Source of the DNA: Chiua virens
Taxonomy: Eukaryota; Basidiomycota; Agaricomycetes; Boletales; Boletaceae
Assembly: GCA_019787685.1 (NCBI GenBank)
Contig: JAHNUO010000018.1
Span: 186,001-250,000, forward strand
Length of the DNA stretch: 64,000 nt
Direction: 5' to 3'
Shown here: in pieces, positions 44,156 to 57,919 of the stretch
Layout: every line of letters starts with the position of its first letter
Numbering within the stretch: the stretch's first letter is position 1
Position numbers and translations under genes: made by a program
Notes under the pieces: generated by a model
Seen by the model: only the letters and a program-made list of their open reading frames with translations
The model's database searches: none
Told to the model about the DNA's origin: nothing

Positions 44156-47100
44156 GCACACGGTCAGAATGGTTTCTTTTTCGTTTGGGTTCTTGGTTTG
44201 GGGGGTTGGGACATGGGAAGGGGGAACGTCTGGCGGAGATCACGCACAAGGAACGGTTTTCAAGCATCACGACCTCCAAAAAAAAAAGTACGATTGTTTC
44301 GTCTCTGCACGCACGCACGCACGCATCCACACTCGCATCTCATCTATGCATCCGCATCGCATCCGTGTATCACATTGAAGCCGTCTGTGTTTTTGTCTCC
44401 CCTGGGTTTCTCCGCTGTCCGGAGAAGCGAAAAAAAAAGAATGGACTTGGGTTTTGTCCTCTAGATGTCTATGCGACACCCCTCATGATGTGGAATAGCT
44501 AGGTTGGGATATCCGTGTGTTACTACGCTCTCGTTTTTTTTTCCTGCTGGCTTTTTTTTTCTCCCTTTCTCCCGTCTTTTTCCATCCTCTCGTAGCCCTC
44601 CTCGACCGTCCTCGGTGTGCTCGCCAAACCGATGACGGACACGTTGGGCCTGGCATCATTGGCATCATGATGTTCCTTGCACGACCCTCACGACCGCTAC
44701 CAATGTGATCACGCCCTATACACACACTTGGTTAGACCAAACGAAAATATAACGTGTACTTTTTTTCCCTCGTGTGTATCAATGATTATCGATGAACACC
44801 ACGGGGCATTCTCTTTTTTTGCTGTTTCTCAGCGGTGTTGGCGATGGCGCGTTCGCCCCGTCACTGATGTGAACTATCGAGGATATCGATATTCGGATCA
44901 CGCGATGTCGGTCAAGTCGTGCCATATCCAATGATGCGAGCAACATCAGTCGACGCCGCAGTCGGTCCGACACGTACGCTCCGTCCGTCGAGACGGTCCC
45001 GTACCTGATGCATGGACCCACGCCGCGGAAAACGTGATTCCGAAACGGTGACGCCATCGTGGCGAGCGCACAGAGGCGGGGGTAGAGCGACGACGCGGCT
45101 CGGCGCCACATGTCACATCACCACTACGCGGCGGGCTCGTCATGCCGCCCCGCCACTTGATCCGCGGGTACGACGAGGGCGAGGATGTAGCCGCGTAGCA
45201 TCGTCGGCGACGCGATGACGGCGGACGCTACCCGGCCAGGGACAACACCCGCGACGTCCGACACCGCTCGGAGCGGGGTAGGAACGCCGATGCGGTGTTG
45301 TCAGACATGCCGAGTACGTATAACGCAGGACGGTCCGGTCGACGTGCGGGTACGATGCGAACCGAGACGGGCGCGTACGACGGGGACGGCTCACCGCGTG
45401 CGCATTGGAGAGGGCAAAGATGTTCAGCCTGATGTCGTCAAGTGTACGTGCTGTCCGGATATGGGATTCGACGATGCGTCGAACCTATCGATCTCGTTTG
45501 CCCGACGAGGCAGCTCGCGTGCGTATTGGTCATGATACGACCGGGCTAGCGATGTGCACCTACCGTTCATGAATGCGCACGTGGTCGTGCCACTAGTAAT
45601 GCGGTCGGCTGGCGCGCGTGCAATGTGACGCGAACACCCACGTTGGTGCCAGACGCAACACAGAGAGACGCGTCGAAGTACACATTCCCCTCCTATTCCC
45701 ATCACGAACACGAACGCGCCTGGCGTTTCTCAGATCATCTCACGGGTGTCCGAGGTCCTCTATCCACGTTTTGTTGAAGGGGGTGGATAGGGCGGCGGTA
45801 TCCCGGAAAACCAAGCAGAGCACGAGGCTCCGAGCAGGGACATGAGACTAAAACACGCCCGTGCGGAGCGGTGTGGATTTGATACATGACTCTGTGGGGA
45901 TTCGTGATGGCCCGGCGGTCAATGTGGACAAAAGCGGGCAAAACTGGCCTTGTCATGTGTTGCGCGCCGGCGAAATGAGGCATACATGAAAAAGTCAATC
46001 TTCCATCATGAACAGTACAGCAAGGGTTGGCGAGGATGAAACGTTGGAAAGTGATGTACAGGTGACGTCGCATTCCCTGTCGTGCAATGTCCCTAGTAGA
46101 ATCTTCATGAACCCTATCAACGTTTTCGAAGCCTTCAAAGTTAGGTAAGCGCTTTGGTGTCGATGTCAGATTGGCTTTTTGACGCACTGCCCATTTCACC
46201 ATGTGCATGACTTGGAATCGTGGGGATTTTCCAGTACATATAGGTCTTCGTCGTACCATTCTCACGGTACCTACAAGACGCTTTTCGCAACTGGGCAACA
46301 AACGGAATGAGCACATCAAGACCACAGACCCAATTGCGAACCCTTACTCCACAGAATGAATGCCTCGACCGCGGACAGTTAAACAGCGCAACGTCATCCC
46401 TGCTACGATTGCACCATCATCAAGTGGATACGGTCAGTGACGCCGTGCAAGTGTCCCTTTACCCACCCTTGGCCGCAGCCGTGCTTCGTTTCACCGATCA
46501 TCGCGTCCTTCGCCACCGTCGTCATATCCATGCTGTCCTGCTGCAGTTCCGACGTCCTGTGCACCGCACATGCGTCTTCGGGAAGCATTGTCCACCTCGG
46601 TCCATTCTCTGCATGTCACAAACACGACGGGTCGATGTGTATCAGAAGCACAAGGGTAAAACAACAAATGAGTGACGTACGCATAACGATGCGTTTGGCA
46701 AGGTCGGCGTCGACGGTCAAGATCCGGTCGTGCTGTTGGCTGACGACGCGTTGCCCGATCTGGAATTCAAACATCACTCGAAAGCAAGACTTCTGATGAA
46801 CGAACGAACGTTGGGAAGACTGTCACCAGGAAAGAGCACCCTTCTTCGTGAGGGTGGCGTGCAGGGTAGAAAGGGTCGGGTACCGAGATCCCTGAAGCTC
46901 CGAGTTAGTTCGAGGCAAATCCAATACGCTGATGATCGTACGACGCGTTGCGATGACTCACCTTATCGACGTCATATTCGGCCTCGTCCGCGCCCACATA
47001 ATACGCAAGTGACAACGAATGGGCAAGCACGGTCGAACTTTGACATGTGCGAGTTTTGTAGGGTCAGTCACGAACCACATCGTTCAGCATTTGACAGGTT

Positions 47101-48483
47101 TCTGCGTTGCCTTCATCGGAGCGCGAGACCTCCGACACGGACTATGCGTTTTCAGAGTGGCGAGAGAGGTGGGTATGGAGAAACACGTCTCGATGGTGCC
47201 CAACAGCGGCCTACCGTACAATTTCAAAGAAGTTGTCGCTTGAACGGCAAATGATGGCACACGATGTGGACGAGTATCATGTTCAACTTTCAACGACCAC
47301 CAAAGAAATCATTATGTGAAAGAATACCTTCTATTTGAGGCGCTGTAGCGATTTAAAGATAATATCTGATCTCTGTGGAAGTTGAAATTGAACGTTGTGG
47401 TGGAAGTCGATTGTCGACGCGAGTCGCGACGCGTCACGCGTCGTTGAACTTGAACTAAATTCTCCAAATAATTATCACATTCAAGTGATACTTTTCAGTG
47501 AGTCAGTCTAGGTCCGTGACTTTCGCAGGAATTACGATGACTGTGCTATGGTATGCTAATGGATGTGGTACTTTGCAGTGAGCATGTCCTTTGATGTCGC
47601 CTGTCACGGGCAGCCTGTGCCAGTCAACGTCCACTACCGTCGTTCCTTTTCGACGTATGTCAAATGTGTTTACGTGCCGACAGACAGATTCGCACTGTGC
47701 AAGCAACGCTGTCGAGTCTGGGGCACACTCAATATCAAATTATAAATGGGAGAACGGTCCCACTGCTGCTCCTTTCTTTGGCGCGACCGGCATGTTCGCC
47801 GCTCTCGATGTGGATATCTCTGACACAGAGTTTGTCAGTAGCAGAAGCAAAGTGCAACTTGAGCATGACCTCCGAAACTGAATACTACGACTTGCGCGTC
47901 ATTCACTCGTTTCCGTACAACGCGAGATACGGCTCATGCAACAATAATTCGTGCAGACACAGAATCATTAGGGTCGATCTCACATCAGCCCCACCTGTTT
48001 TCCCATCGTCGACGTCGTCAAGGCGTTCTTTTGCTCCGGACTTGGCCTCTATCAAACTGCGCTACTAGTACTCATCTACAGTCCAAGAATGGCGACCTCA
48101 TATTTTAGTTATCTGACTCGTCATGATGCGATGACCGTTCAAGTCAAGCTCGAATAAAGGCTCATCAGTACCGAAAGACGCGAACTGACTCGGAATCATA
48201 TCTAGCACTTGCCATTCCGAGTAAGATAGGTTTATCTGAATCCCACGTCAATCATGCAGCAGCATGTTTGTGAGACAGGATACTGGTCTCGTTTACTAGT
48301 ATCTCCTACGACCTCGAATTTCCGCGGTGAAACTCGCTACCCGAAATATTGTCTTGACATTGGCAACCTCAGGCTGTTTTACTAGACTTGTAACCCAAAG
48401 CTCGGCGCAGCGAAGTATAAATGTATGTCACCCTTTCATGCTTTCAGAACCTTCGAAGCCCTTCCAACGTTTCAATTTTCACT
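44156..48483. other. long gene-poor stretch
   Basis: Over 4 kb without a gene I can support. It has an ACGC microsatellite (near 44315-44335) and several homopolymer runs. Minus-strand frames between 45735 and 47293 read like a decayed gene (for example LKLYGRPLLGTIETCF near 47200), but with many stops and no recognisable domain. Confidence 0.3.
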
Positions 48484-48645
48484 ATGATCTCTCAGCGGTT
48501 GGTTTCTTCGACTGTGGCACTCTTGGCTACCCTGCCATTTTCAAGTTCACAGCCTGGACCTGAAGACGTTCCTGAACATCATGATCCTGATATCATTTGG
48601 TGGTATCCCTACAGGTTCGATGATGTTAGTTGCAGAAGGGGATAG
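48484..48645 (+). CDS. possible first exon of a small secreted protein
   Basis: ATG at 48484 starts MISQRLVSSTVALLATLPFS, a good signal peptide with a cleavage-like SSSQ end, then an acidic/histidine segment (PEDVPEHHDPDIIWWYPY). The frame stops at 48643-48645. Further exons are plausible downstream (to about 48890) but I could not define them. No family recognised. Confidence 0.25.
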   Translation: MISQRLVSSTVALLATLPFSSSQPGPEDVPEHHDPDIIWWYPYRFDDVSCRRG

Positions 48646-49459
48646 GACATGACTATCCACTGGCATGTCGATATGTATTTGTATCACCTACCTCCTCATA
48701 TGCGTTGTTCACAGGAGAGTCCGCAAGGGCTACGAGGGCTGGCCATCTACATTGTATCTTGAGATACAAGCCGGCAAGGGGATGGAAATATGTACGTCTC
48801 TTACCCGATTCACTCAGAATTACCATTAAGCAAGTTCGTAGGGCGCCCGTTGATCGAGAATATCCCGAGCTCCGTCCACTCTGTTAAGGTCACAATCCCC
48901 ACAGATATCGACGCACCCTCATCATATCAGTTCATGTGTAAGTCTCGTCCCACTGGCATATAAGTGCTATTACCATTACCTGGGTCACCTGAATAACTGA
49001 TTGTTTTTTTACCCAAGTGAGCACTGAGGAGAACTACTATAGCCCACCATTCGTTGTTTATCCTGAAAATTGATGTGTAGTGCGATTCTGTAAGTAATCA
49101 GCACCACTTTAGACCACTCTACGTGCGCTTTCATACTTAGTTATGCACGCGTAAACCTGTACCTTGTAAAGTAGATGCGTCATCTTTAAAGTTACTTTTC
49201 ACCAATGTGACACTTTCCGGTTCAATAACTTTCCAGCTTTCACACGTTACTGTCCATTTTCTATATTGACTTAAGAACTTGCGACCACTTGAAACGCCCG
49301 TAAAACACTTAAGAGCTTGGAAACACATCCTTTGTCACTCGAAAAAAAATGCGTTTCAAGCATTTAAGTACCAGCAGACAAGTACAAATTTCCCATACCA
49401 CCAACCTTTTTGAAAAAGAAATCAAAATGATGCATGATATCTTGCGTTGGAACGTGTAC

Positions 49460-50952
49460 AAGATTTTTTGAGTGAGCAGTGGAAACGGAAGAGGCACAAT
49501 CCGATGTCCGAAAGTCCAGTTATTGTGTCCGTGACGAGACTAGTGGGTGTCTGTGGTCGGGACGGAGACATATGTGTAGGCCAGAGATCGCCAACGAGAA
49601 GTGAAGGTTTGCGATTCTGTGTATTACCGTGAGCAGAAGACTTGATGGAATGCAAAGTTAGACTCCTTGCCTGAACCCAGCACTTGTTTGTGCATCCCAC
49701 TCAGAATGTCATCGTCTCCTTTCTCATCGTTCACGAGGAAATGATACGCAACAAGTGAGAGATGAAGCAGGCTCTGAATGCAATTGGGAGGTACAAGGCC
49801 ACGCCGTCGCGTGCTAGCGTTCCTAAGGAATCGACCGAGGGTTGAGCAATAAGTCTCGAGGCTCGTCGCATTGCTGATGATTGTTCTCCGGTTACAGAAG
49901 CCAGGAAATCGCTGATCAGAGATCTAGCAGGTCAGCTGAACCAGTGAATTGAGTCTTTCAAGGGTTTGAATCAGTGTAGACTCGGCGCATGCATCCTCGA
50001 CCACGATGAAGCGCTGAGTATCACATAATTTGAGTTGTCGGGCCGCAACGATAGACCTAATCTCTCTTAGCCAGTCGTTGTGTTTTCAATGTGTCTCGTG
50101 AATTCGAGATTCGGAGGTCCAGAGTACACTACGAGAGCTGACGAGCTCATGTGATACATCAGGGAGTCGGTCAAGCTCTTTGCGCACAGTAGCAAGCTCG
50201 GACGTTTTGACGGCGACTGAATGCTTCAACCGGTCAAGTTCGACAGCGAAAACGGGGATCTTGCGGTCTCGGAGCTGGTGCGACTGCGTCTCATAACGGC
50301 TCCGAGGTCCGTTAGCTTGTTATGAAGTTTGTTGGCGACCTTTAAGGACAGTCACGAAACAATACGGAAAGGTAGACTCACATTGCGATAGTGGCAAGGT
50401 GGAAGAACATTGCAGAGATCCCGCGCTGTGATGGTTGCGCCTGCACTGGTCACCATGTCGTGATCTGGAGAGACGGCCATGGCCAAGACAATGTCAACGG
50501 GCTCGATGGGCGATGCGATGAGTTCATGCGTCACCGCGTCGCAGAATGACACCAGTGGACCTGCGGACGGTGTAATGTACGCACTCTCGCTTGACAAGGC
50601 AGCGCATGGAGGGTAATAGTTGCCATGGATGCGCCATTTTGAGTGTGTTCCGGGATAGGTCGATATGATAAATGCGGCCATCCTCGGACGCGACAAGGAG
50701 ATGTTTGTTGTCGTGAAGCCAGGCGACGGATTCGTTGTCCAACGAACTAACTTTGATCTTTAAACTGGTGAGCCTGCGGCCACTTTCAGTTTCATAGATC
50801 AGGACAGTCCACAGTTCAGCGGTTCCATTGTGTGGCGGCGACGACCCAGTCTTGCCCGTAGAGTGACCAAACACGGACACTCTTCCATCCGGCCCTGTCA
50901 GTGTTGACTCTAGCAACATTTTCATTCGACTCTTCAATGTCATCAGTATCAT
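49460..50952 (-). pseudogene. decayed WD40-repeat protein gene
   Basis: The minus strand shows WD40-like sequence: SVAWLHDNKHLLVASEDGRI (near 50700), then PVDIVLAMAVSPDHDMVTSA (near 50470). The next part (QLRDRKIPVFAVELDRLKHS, KTSELATVRKELDRL) is coiled-coil-like, and there is a C-terminal region to about 49640. An intron with a GTGAG donor near 50380 is plausible. Frame changes near 50300 and 50850 and stops near 50095 and 49925 are not all explained by introns, so the gene is probably inactive. Such WD40 genes are numerous in Agaricomycetes. Confidence 0.4.
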
Positions 50953-52506
50953 TTCGATTGTCCCTCACCTTTTCTCCGCGCCAGTAGTTGGTGCAAGTCT
51001 GGAAAACATTGTCGGTAGATGAAAGTACGACTCCGAGAACGAGTGCGTGGTGTTGACTCGGAGGCTGCAGTAACCCTTTCTTTCCGACACACGCGGTCTC
51101 CTGATCACACCACAGCGTCTGCTCTGCTTGTACCTCAACTTCAGGGTCTTTTCATTCCTTTTATTCGTGCACTAGCATCCCTAACTGTTCGTAGCTGCCA
51201 GCAACACAATCCATCGTCAAGGAACGTAACGAACCAATCTGGCTCGATGCGCTCGCACGAGCACGGACATGCTTGGACGACCCTTGGTCCTGACGCCTGG
51301 CGAAAAACGACCATATCACCCATACTTCGTTTCTCTAATGGATCTCAGCATGACATGAGAGACACGAGATGAAGTTCAAGGTGAATCGACTATTGACGGG
51401 GAGACCCCGCGATGACGTGGTGAAATTTAAGTCCTCAACTGTAGACTTATACGCCAAGATCAAGATACTATCATACAAAGCCTGGAAGTGCTCCTCAGAA
51501 CATGCATTCGAATAAATTGACCTATTTGAAACCTGAACTGTTTAACCCGTTAGCGTTCGAAGTCCTTCGGATAGCCCGCGCCCGCCACGCTTCCGATTCG
51601 AAAGCATTCATTAAGGGAACGACAAGAGCAAGATACTAGTAAAGCGATGGAAGGTAATTCACTTGCAGTCTGGTCTGTGAACGTCCGAATGTATACGACC
51701 TAGTGAACGTGAATACATGATTTTTCGAACATCTTGCACCCGACTGTAGTCGGTGGCAAGCGCCACAATTGCAACGAGCGCATTAAGGTGTCCTTACCGT
51801 CCGCCGCAAACCTGCTTGCGAGGCACATGCGTCGTTGTGAGTTTTTTACCTACTAAACTCTAGTGGAGATGAAGACACTTAAATTTGGGTACGATATGCC
51901 GACTCAGTCAAGGATGGACATCGGTGGACAGGTTATCATTGGTGTCTTTGCTAGAGAGGATGTAGCCAACTCTGGTCTTGGATCTGCTGTGTTGGCCAGG
52001 AATGGAAGAGGACTTGAGAGAAAGTCGGCAAATTCCGGTTTTCTTCCGATGATATCGTGCTCTGCGGCTCCGTTCCGAGTTCGTGAGTCATAATCCGAAA
52101 ACTGCTATCCCTGGTTACTCGATATTGCGGTGCTCAGAGCTCCATTTGCTGCTCAATCCGAGACTGTCGTCAACCCACGGCCGGCTTGGAGGATGGCGTA
52201 ACCCACTTGAAGGGGGCCATTGACTGGTGTTCCGTCGGTGTGCGACGTGAGTTCACACGGTGCCACTGGTGTGGACTTGCGCGTCCACCCGGCGGCAAGC
52301 CGGCACTAGTAAGTATTCCTTACTTTGGCAAATCCACGAATATTATTGGTCTGCAGTGAGTCATCTACATTCGCGCGTACGTGTCTATCATGACTCTGCC
52401 TGCGGTCCGAGGCGATGTATCGCAGGCTGCGGTACATAAAGTCAATCATTCCCCAGTCCATACACTCACGATATCCACTTTCCCCCTCACATCCCTGATC
52501 TAAACC
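50953..52506. other. intergenic region upstream of P450 1
   Basis: No supported gene. The last 100 bp before 52507 include ACATAAAGTC and pyrimidine-rich sequence, fitting a core promoter and 5' UTR of the P450 gene. Confidence 0.3.
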
Positions 52507-54811
52507 ATGGATATTTTCTCCACTAAAGTCCCCGAATCCGTTCAGATGATCCTGTCCCGCATCCCACATCTTTCTCCGTTCAATGCTGTCGTGGCGTGTA
52601 CAGCGGTTTTTGCACTCCTCAAGCTGATCCGCGTGTCACGCAAACGGCTTCGTACCCACAGACTCAATGGCCCATCAAGCCCGAGTTTTGTATATGGGGC
52701 CGGGAAAGTAGTGATGGAGGCGGATGACCCCGGGAACGTGTACGAAGTATGGGCGAAGGAGTACGGTGCCGTCTTCGAAATGCCCTCAACTTTGGGGAGT
52801 CGTCGGATTGTGGTGTATGACCTCAAGGCTCTCACGCACTTTCACTCCAAGGATTCGTGGACCTATGTTCGGACGCCTCTAGCAAAGAAATCCATCGAAC
52901 GTGGGGTAAGTTACGGCCGTGAGGCTTGGCTTGTAATTGAAGTCCGTGCCTGATGTCAATGTGCCATTAATAGTTCGGACGAGGTTTGTTTTGGGCTGAA
53001 GGAGAAAGTCACAAAAGGCATGTTTCTAGATCTAGTCGAAGCAACGAAACAAATTGATCAGTTCCTTTCAGGCAACGCAAATCCTTGACGCCCGCCTTCA
53101 GCATTGCTGCCCTTCGCAATCTGATGCCTGTATTCTACGACTCTGCATACAAGGTATCGCCGGATCTCTGAACTTTCGCATCCACTTTGTTTACAAAATG
53201 TTTCCCATTTTAGGCCAGAGGAGCCTGGAATGCTCTCATTGAGTCGAGTGGTCAAGATGGTACTATCATTGAGGTACAGAATTGGTGAGTTTCAGAGGTA
53301 TAGCCGCTGTGGATGACAGTCTGACCGAAATATCGCCCATTCGAAGGATGAATCACATCTCGTAAGATGTCTTCCTCTTTCTTGTTTGTTCTGACTTACA
53401 AATGCATTTGCGCCAGCCTCGACACCATGGGTCTCGCCGGTTTCTCACATAACTTTGGTGCACTCGAGGGGAAAGAGTCCCCAGTGGGTTCAATTTTCGA
53501 CTCACTCACCTCATCAAGTCGCTCTTCCACGTTAAACGTCGGCTTGACCCTCTTGGCCCAAATGTTCCCCGTTCTTCTGCATATACCCACTTCGCGTTCG
53601 AAATCGATCGACAAGTTGAACGATGCAATGGAGGATATATCGAATGTTTTGTTAGCTCGAACGAAGAAAGAGTTAGAAATAGGTGGAGTTGGTGAGCATG
53701 CAGAAAAGTCGATTATCGGGCTCTTGAGTACGTCTGTTTTAACAAATCGTTTGGGACTTTGACGTGACTTACCCGACACAGTCAAAGGGGAGAGTGTCGA
53801 GTCAGAGTTCCATTTGTCGAAGGAAGAAGTGCTCGCGCAGGTGACGTGATTCCACATCCTACATCAATGCCCAACTTATCATGCTCGGTAATAGATGAAG
53901 GTTCTGATTCTCGCAGGATACGAGACCACATCCAGTGAGTTCCATTCCTACAGCTGGAGAAGTAATGTGTCTCATTCTATGTTAGTTAGCTTGACGGTAA
54001 TCTTGTCCCCACCATCATGATGTCTGCCATTGCTAATTCCGACTTTTAGTGGGCCCTCATTGAGCTCTCCCGGAACCCCGACATCCAGACTAAGTTGCGA
54101 AATGAACTTCTCGACCATGGTTCAGATCCAACGTACGATCAACTTACCAACAGCCTTCCATGTCTCGATGCCGTTGTCCATGAAGTTTTCCGCCTCCACG
54201 CGCCAGTTCGTGAGATTATACGGACTGTACGCATACCGTTTATCTCTGGTTCATCTTCACTTCTAATCCATTCGCTTCTACCTCGTTAGGCCACCGAAGA
54301 CGACGTACTCCCACTGTCCGAACCAATCCGCACGAAATCCGGCGAGCTAATTGAAAGCCTGCCTATTGCCGCGGGAACGACTCTTGTCGTTCCTATATCG
54401 GCGGTCAACTGTTCGAACGCCATCTGGGGTGAAGATTCCAAGACCTTCAATCCTAACCGTTGGCTCGAAGGCGCCGGTGAAAATGGGATCCCGTCCAAGG
54501 CAAGAGAGGTCCAAGGACACCGACACTTGCTCACGTTCACGGACGGCCCACGGACGTGTCTGGGCAAGAACTTTGCGGTCGCCGAGTTCAAGGTCAGGGT
54601 TTTGATATTTTCCCTTCGATGTATCGGATGCTAATTTTTGGATCGATTGACATAGGCTGTCTTGTCTGTCCTCGTCAAGAATTTCGTCTTTGAAATGCGA
54701 GACGGTCCCGAGACAAAGCTCGAGATGAGTAGAGGAATCCTTCCTAGGCCTCGTGTAGCTGGCGAGGAGGGGTGCAAGATACCTCTCCGCGTGAAGCCGT
54801 ACATGGGGTGA
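52507..54811 (+). CDS. cytochrome P450 monooxygenase (copy 1)
   Basis: Haem-thiolate monooxygenase, probably membrane-anchored in the ER. ATG at 52507; the hydrophobic N-terminal anchor (NAVVACTAVFALLKLI) precedes a proline hinge (NGPSSPSF). The I-helix oxygen motif is AGYETTS (near 53920), ExxR is EVFR in DAVVHEVFRLH (near 54185), and the PERW-like region is FNPNRWLE. The haem loop is FTDGPRTCLGK (near 54540) with its cysteine ligand. About eleven exons; the frame is open throughout after splicing, including TTSISLTWALIEL across two introns. The intron at 53018-53071 has a GC donor (AG|GCATGT), supported because the paralogue at 59464-61784 has a GT intron at the same codon. Stop TGA 54809-54811. 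Family/subfamily not assigned. Confidence 0.9.
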
Positions 54812-56089
54812 AACTTAGAAATGATCAACTTGAATGTGCTCGTCTCAAAGATTGTGTGCAGTATCATTCCACTCCGACTACTCAAACTTACCGGCTCTTG
54901 TTACTTATGCTTTCTTCGCGTCTACCTTACTCAATCTGATAACCGCCAGTGTAGTAATTGTTGTACCTCTGGATGTTTTCTAAACACTCAGGCTAGTCGA
55001 TGCTGTTAGCATCACTCGCACTCACTATTATTAGCAATAAGAAGAAATTTTCTCTCGTTTGTCGGATTGAAATACTTAGTACGTGTGATCACAGACGGTT
55101 GTTACAAATTTAGAATCGGTACACGACTTCCACGTACTATGTATGTACTCTTGACTCGAAAGATCCGGGCCGGTGAGCCGCAGACTGAGCTAAATCGTTC
55201 CGACGGATGACCCAGGAGGTTGCCAGCCGGGTGTCTGACATCATGCCGAGAAATAACACCTCAACGATACCTCAAGCCATGGAAGTGGCAGATATGATAG
55301 CCATCCGAACACTTACTTCCAATTTCAAGCGCTCAAGCTTCATGGCGGGTCCAACAAAGGCGAACAAAGGCAGAGGTCAAATTACCTGAGACCTAAATAA
55401 ACGTAAACGCAGACTCGTTTCTTACGATTAATATTACTAATTACAACTCATTGTCCCTCAGCATCAATATTTCAATCCCTGATCAAATGCAACCACTGAA
55501 GTACTGACCAGTCACCATACTGTTTCCTCTCCGAGAGAGAAGTTTTACCCAGCCGAACTTCTCGCAAATTTTGCTTACTATCATTGCGCCACTTTTGCAA
55601 AATACCCGGGCTTTGCAAAATCGTCTCTAGCTCACACAACAATTCACATTTCAGCTCGAGCTGGTAGATACAGAACAAAATATGTCAGAGTAATGCACTT
55701 TATTTTTTAAAGAAAAATTGAAGCAGTGTTTGTGTCTTCAGTGTCTCATTTATGCTCGTCAATGAAGCATTTTCAAGCACAAGTGCCAGGGCAACACGCA
55801 AATCTCGGGAGAAAAAATTTGAAAAAAATCCTGTAGATACTTTACACTATTATTCACTCATCCACAAATTTCTGAGGTGATTGTGATCCATCATGACAAG
55901 TTTACAGCTCCTTGAAGTTGTTGTGCTCAAAGTGTGACTCATCACACAGTTCGGACGGAGTTAAATTTGGAACAATGGCAAATCTCGGCAGATTCATGGC
56001 AAAAATGAGTATGAGTATGAGCCTATGGACCAGACTAGACATCAGAATATGCATGCCAGCAGACCGGCGGCACACATGGCGCACCCAGA
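54812..56089. other. intergenic region between P450 1 and minisatellites
   Basis: AT-rich, no supported gene; short frames only. Nothing structural beyond A/T runs near 55700-55850 was noticed. Confidence 0.3.
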
Positions 56090-56370
56090 CCTGACTCGAC
56101 GATCCTCGATCAGTAGGGAATCCAAGTCGGGCCCCAGGTCTATTGAAGCTTGAAGGCGAGCATGAACGCCGAGATAAACAGACGGTGACTCGGCGATCCC
56201 CAATCAGTAGGAATCCAAGTCGGGCCCTGTTGAAGCTTTGAGGCTTGACTTGGTCATTTGACATTTGAGGCAAGCATGAACGCCTAGATGAACAGACGGT
56301 GACTCGATGATCCCCAATCAGTAGGAAATCCAAGTCGGGCCCTGTTGAAGCTTTGAAGCTTGGCTTGGAG
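56090..56370. repeat. tandem repeat array 1
   Basis: About three diverged copies of a unit with GACTCG, GATCCCCAATCAGTAGG, AATCCAAGTCGGGCCC, TGTTGAAGCTTTG and AGCATGAACGCC in the same order (near 56094, 56190 and 56290), with variable spacing of roughly 100-120 bp. Confidence 0.7.
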
Positions 56371-56575
56371 GTGTTGCTGTGCTGGGTGGTGGATGTATTA
56401 TGCACTGGGCGCAGTTTGTTCGTTCCCATAGAAAGGTTCCTGACGGCTCGCAGTTGATGGTGAGGTGGCCGATAACGACTCGGCGTGTCGGAGATTGATT
56501 TGGCACTTGTGACATGATGTGACACGTCCGTTCGTATGCAGATGTGGCGCAATGATAGTAAGTGATGCCGTGGAA

Positions 56576-57110
56576 GACTCGATTACATCAGACAGTGCTA
56601 GTAAGCTGCGATGGCTAGACGGGGCCATAATGCCGACTCGGAGTCTTCACGACTGCAAGGTACTCCCTCTCGCGAATGTTGCTCGTGTGATGGCGTGCAG
56701 GACTCAATTGCACCGGACAGCACTAATAAGCTGCGATGGCTAGACGTGGCCTTAATGCCGACTCGGAGTCTTCAAGACTGCAAGGTACTCCCTCTCGCGA
56801 ATTTTACTCGTGTGATGTGCAGGACTCAATTGCATCGGACAGTACTAGTGAGTTGCGATGGCCAGACGTGGCCTTCATGACTCCAGCGGCATCCGAGTCG
56901 GGGCTCGACATTAGTGAACACCCGAGGCTGCTCGGGTGGTGAAACACGAGTCTGTGCCTTGAGATCTTGAGAAGTCGTCTGCAAGGAGTACTACTCCCTC
57001 TCACTGGCACGAATTTTGCTTATGTGATGCCGTGCAGGACTCGATTACATCAGACAGTACTAGTGAGTTGCGATGGCCAGACGTGGCCATTGATTTCATT
57101 CAGTAAGTCC
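56576..57110. repeat. tandem repeat array 2
   Basis: Units of about 122-125 bp start at 56576, 56701 and 56823, with a fourth, interrupted copy at 57038. Shared blocks include CATCGGACAGTACTAG, GCGATGGCCAGACGTGGCC, GACTCGGAGTCTTC and CTGCAAGGTACTCCCTC. Different unit from array 1. Confidence 0.75.
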
Positions 57111-57919
57111 GCGCGCAGTTTCGTCGAGGAGAGCGGACTACGTGTTCTTTCGTAGCAATAGCTTTCTTGTTAGGTTCAGGGTCGGTCGATGTGACCTCTG
57201 TCCCAGGATCCTCCACCTGACTCGGAGCCTCTACACTGTGGGGCCATTTGATTCTTCCGAGGTCATTGCAAGTGTCAGACGAGGTCGGGACTCCTCACCA
57301 TCGCGTAGCGTCGGGTATGCCGTCTGGTTATTGATATTATGATGCGCTGCCTCTCGGCGTTTTCTTGAAGGGACGTTGAACACGGACTGTGGTATATGTG
57401 TTTCACCCACCTCCACCTACAACTTCTTAACGGACTGTTTGGTTGTTTTTCGTGCACAAAGTTCATCAAGTCTGACTCGTCCCCGTACATATCGCACCAT
57501 CAGCCTCCGATCTGGTCAGCGATTGGTGAACTGATTGAATTACGTTCTCTCCCACCATATACTACATGCGTAGAGGATGTCCCAGGTTCGTCAAGAAAGT
57601 ATCTATTCCTTATTTCCGGGTGAGTACTACCGGTGGTTGCACGGCTTGTATATTTGACCGACCGTTTAATACACAAAATGTTCGAGTATCTTAGATCGCG
57701 GCCAGCAGTGTTTTCTCCGACGAGTTGGTGGTTTTCGATTCAAGACATGCATAGCTTCGATGGGATCATAATACCATTCTGATTGCCTGTGACATACCTC
57801 TGGCTTGAACGCTCAATCTGCCACGTCGATGGCTTTGGAAATCCAGAGATAAAAGGGAGTCATCGTGTGCCACAAGTTTTCACCAAGCACTCAAACCACG
57901 TCCATCTTTACGATCAATC
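57111..57919. other. upstream region of the repeat-peptide gene
   Basis: No supported gene. GATAAAAGGG near 57848, about 70 bp before the ATG at 57920, is a possible TATA-like element. Confidence 0.3.

Noticed and set aside
44310..44340. ACGC repeat as a CRISPR-like or regulatory array
   Set aside because: Simple microsatellite without spacers.
45735..47293. Minus-strand frames as a real gene
   Set aside because: Many stops and frame changes not explained by good introns, and no recognisable domain.
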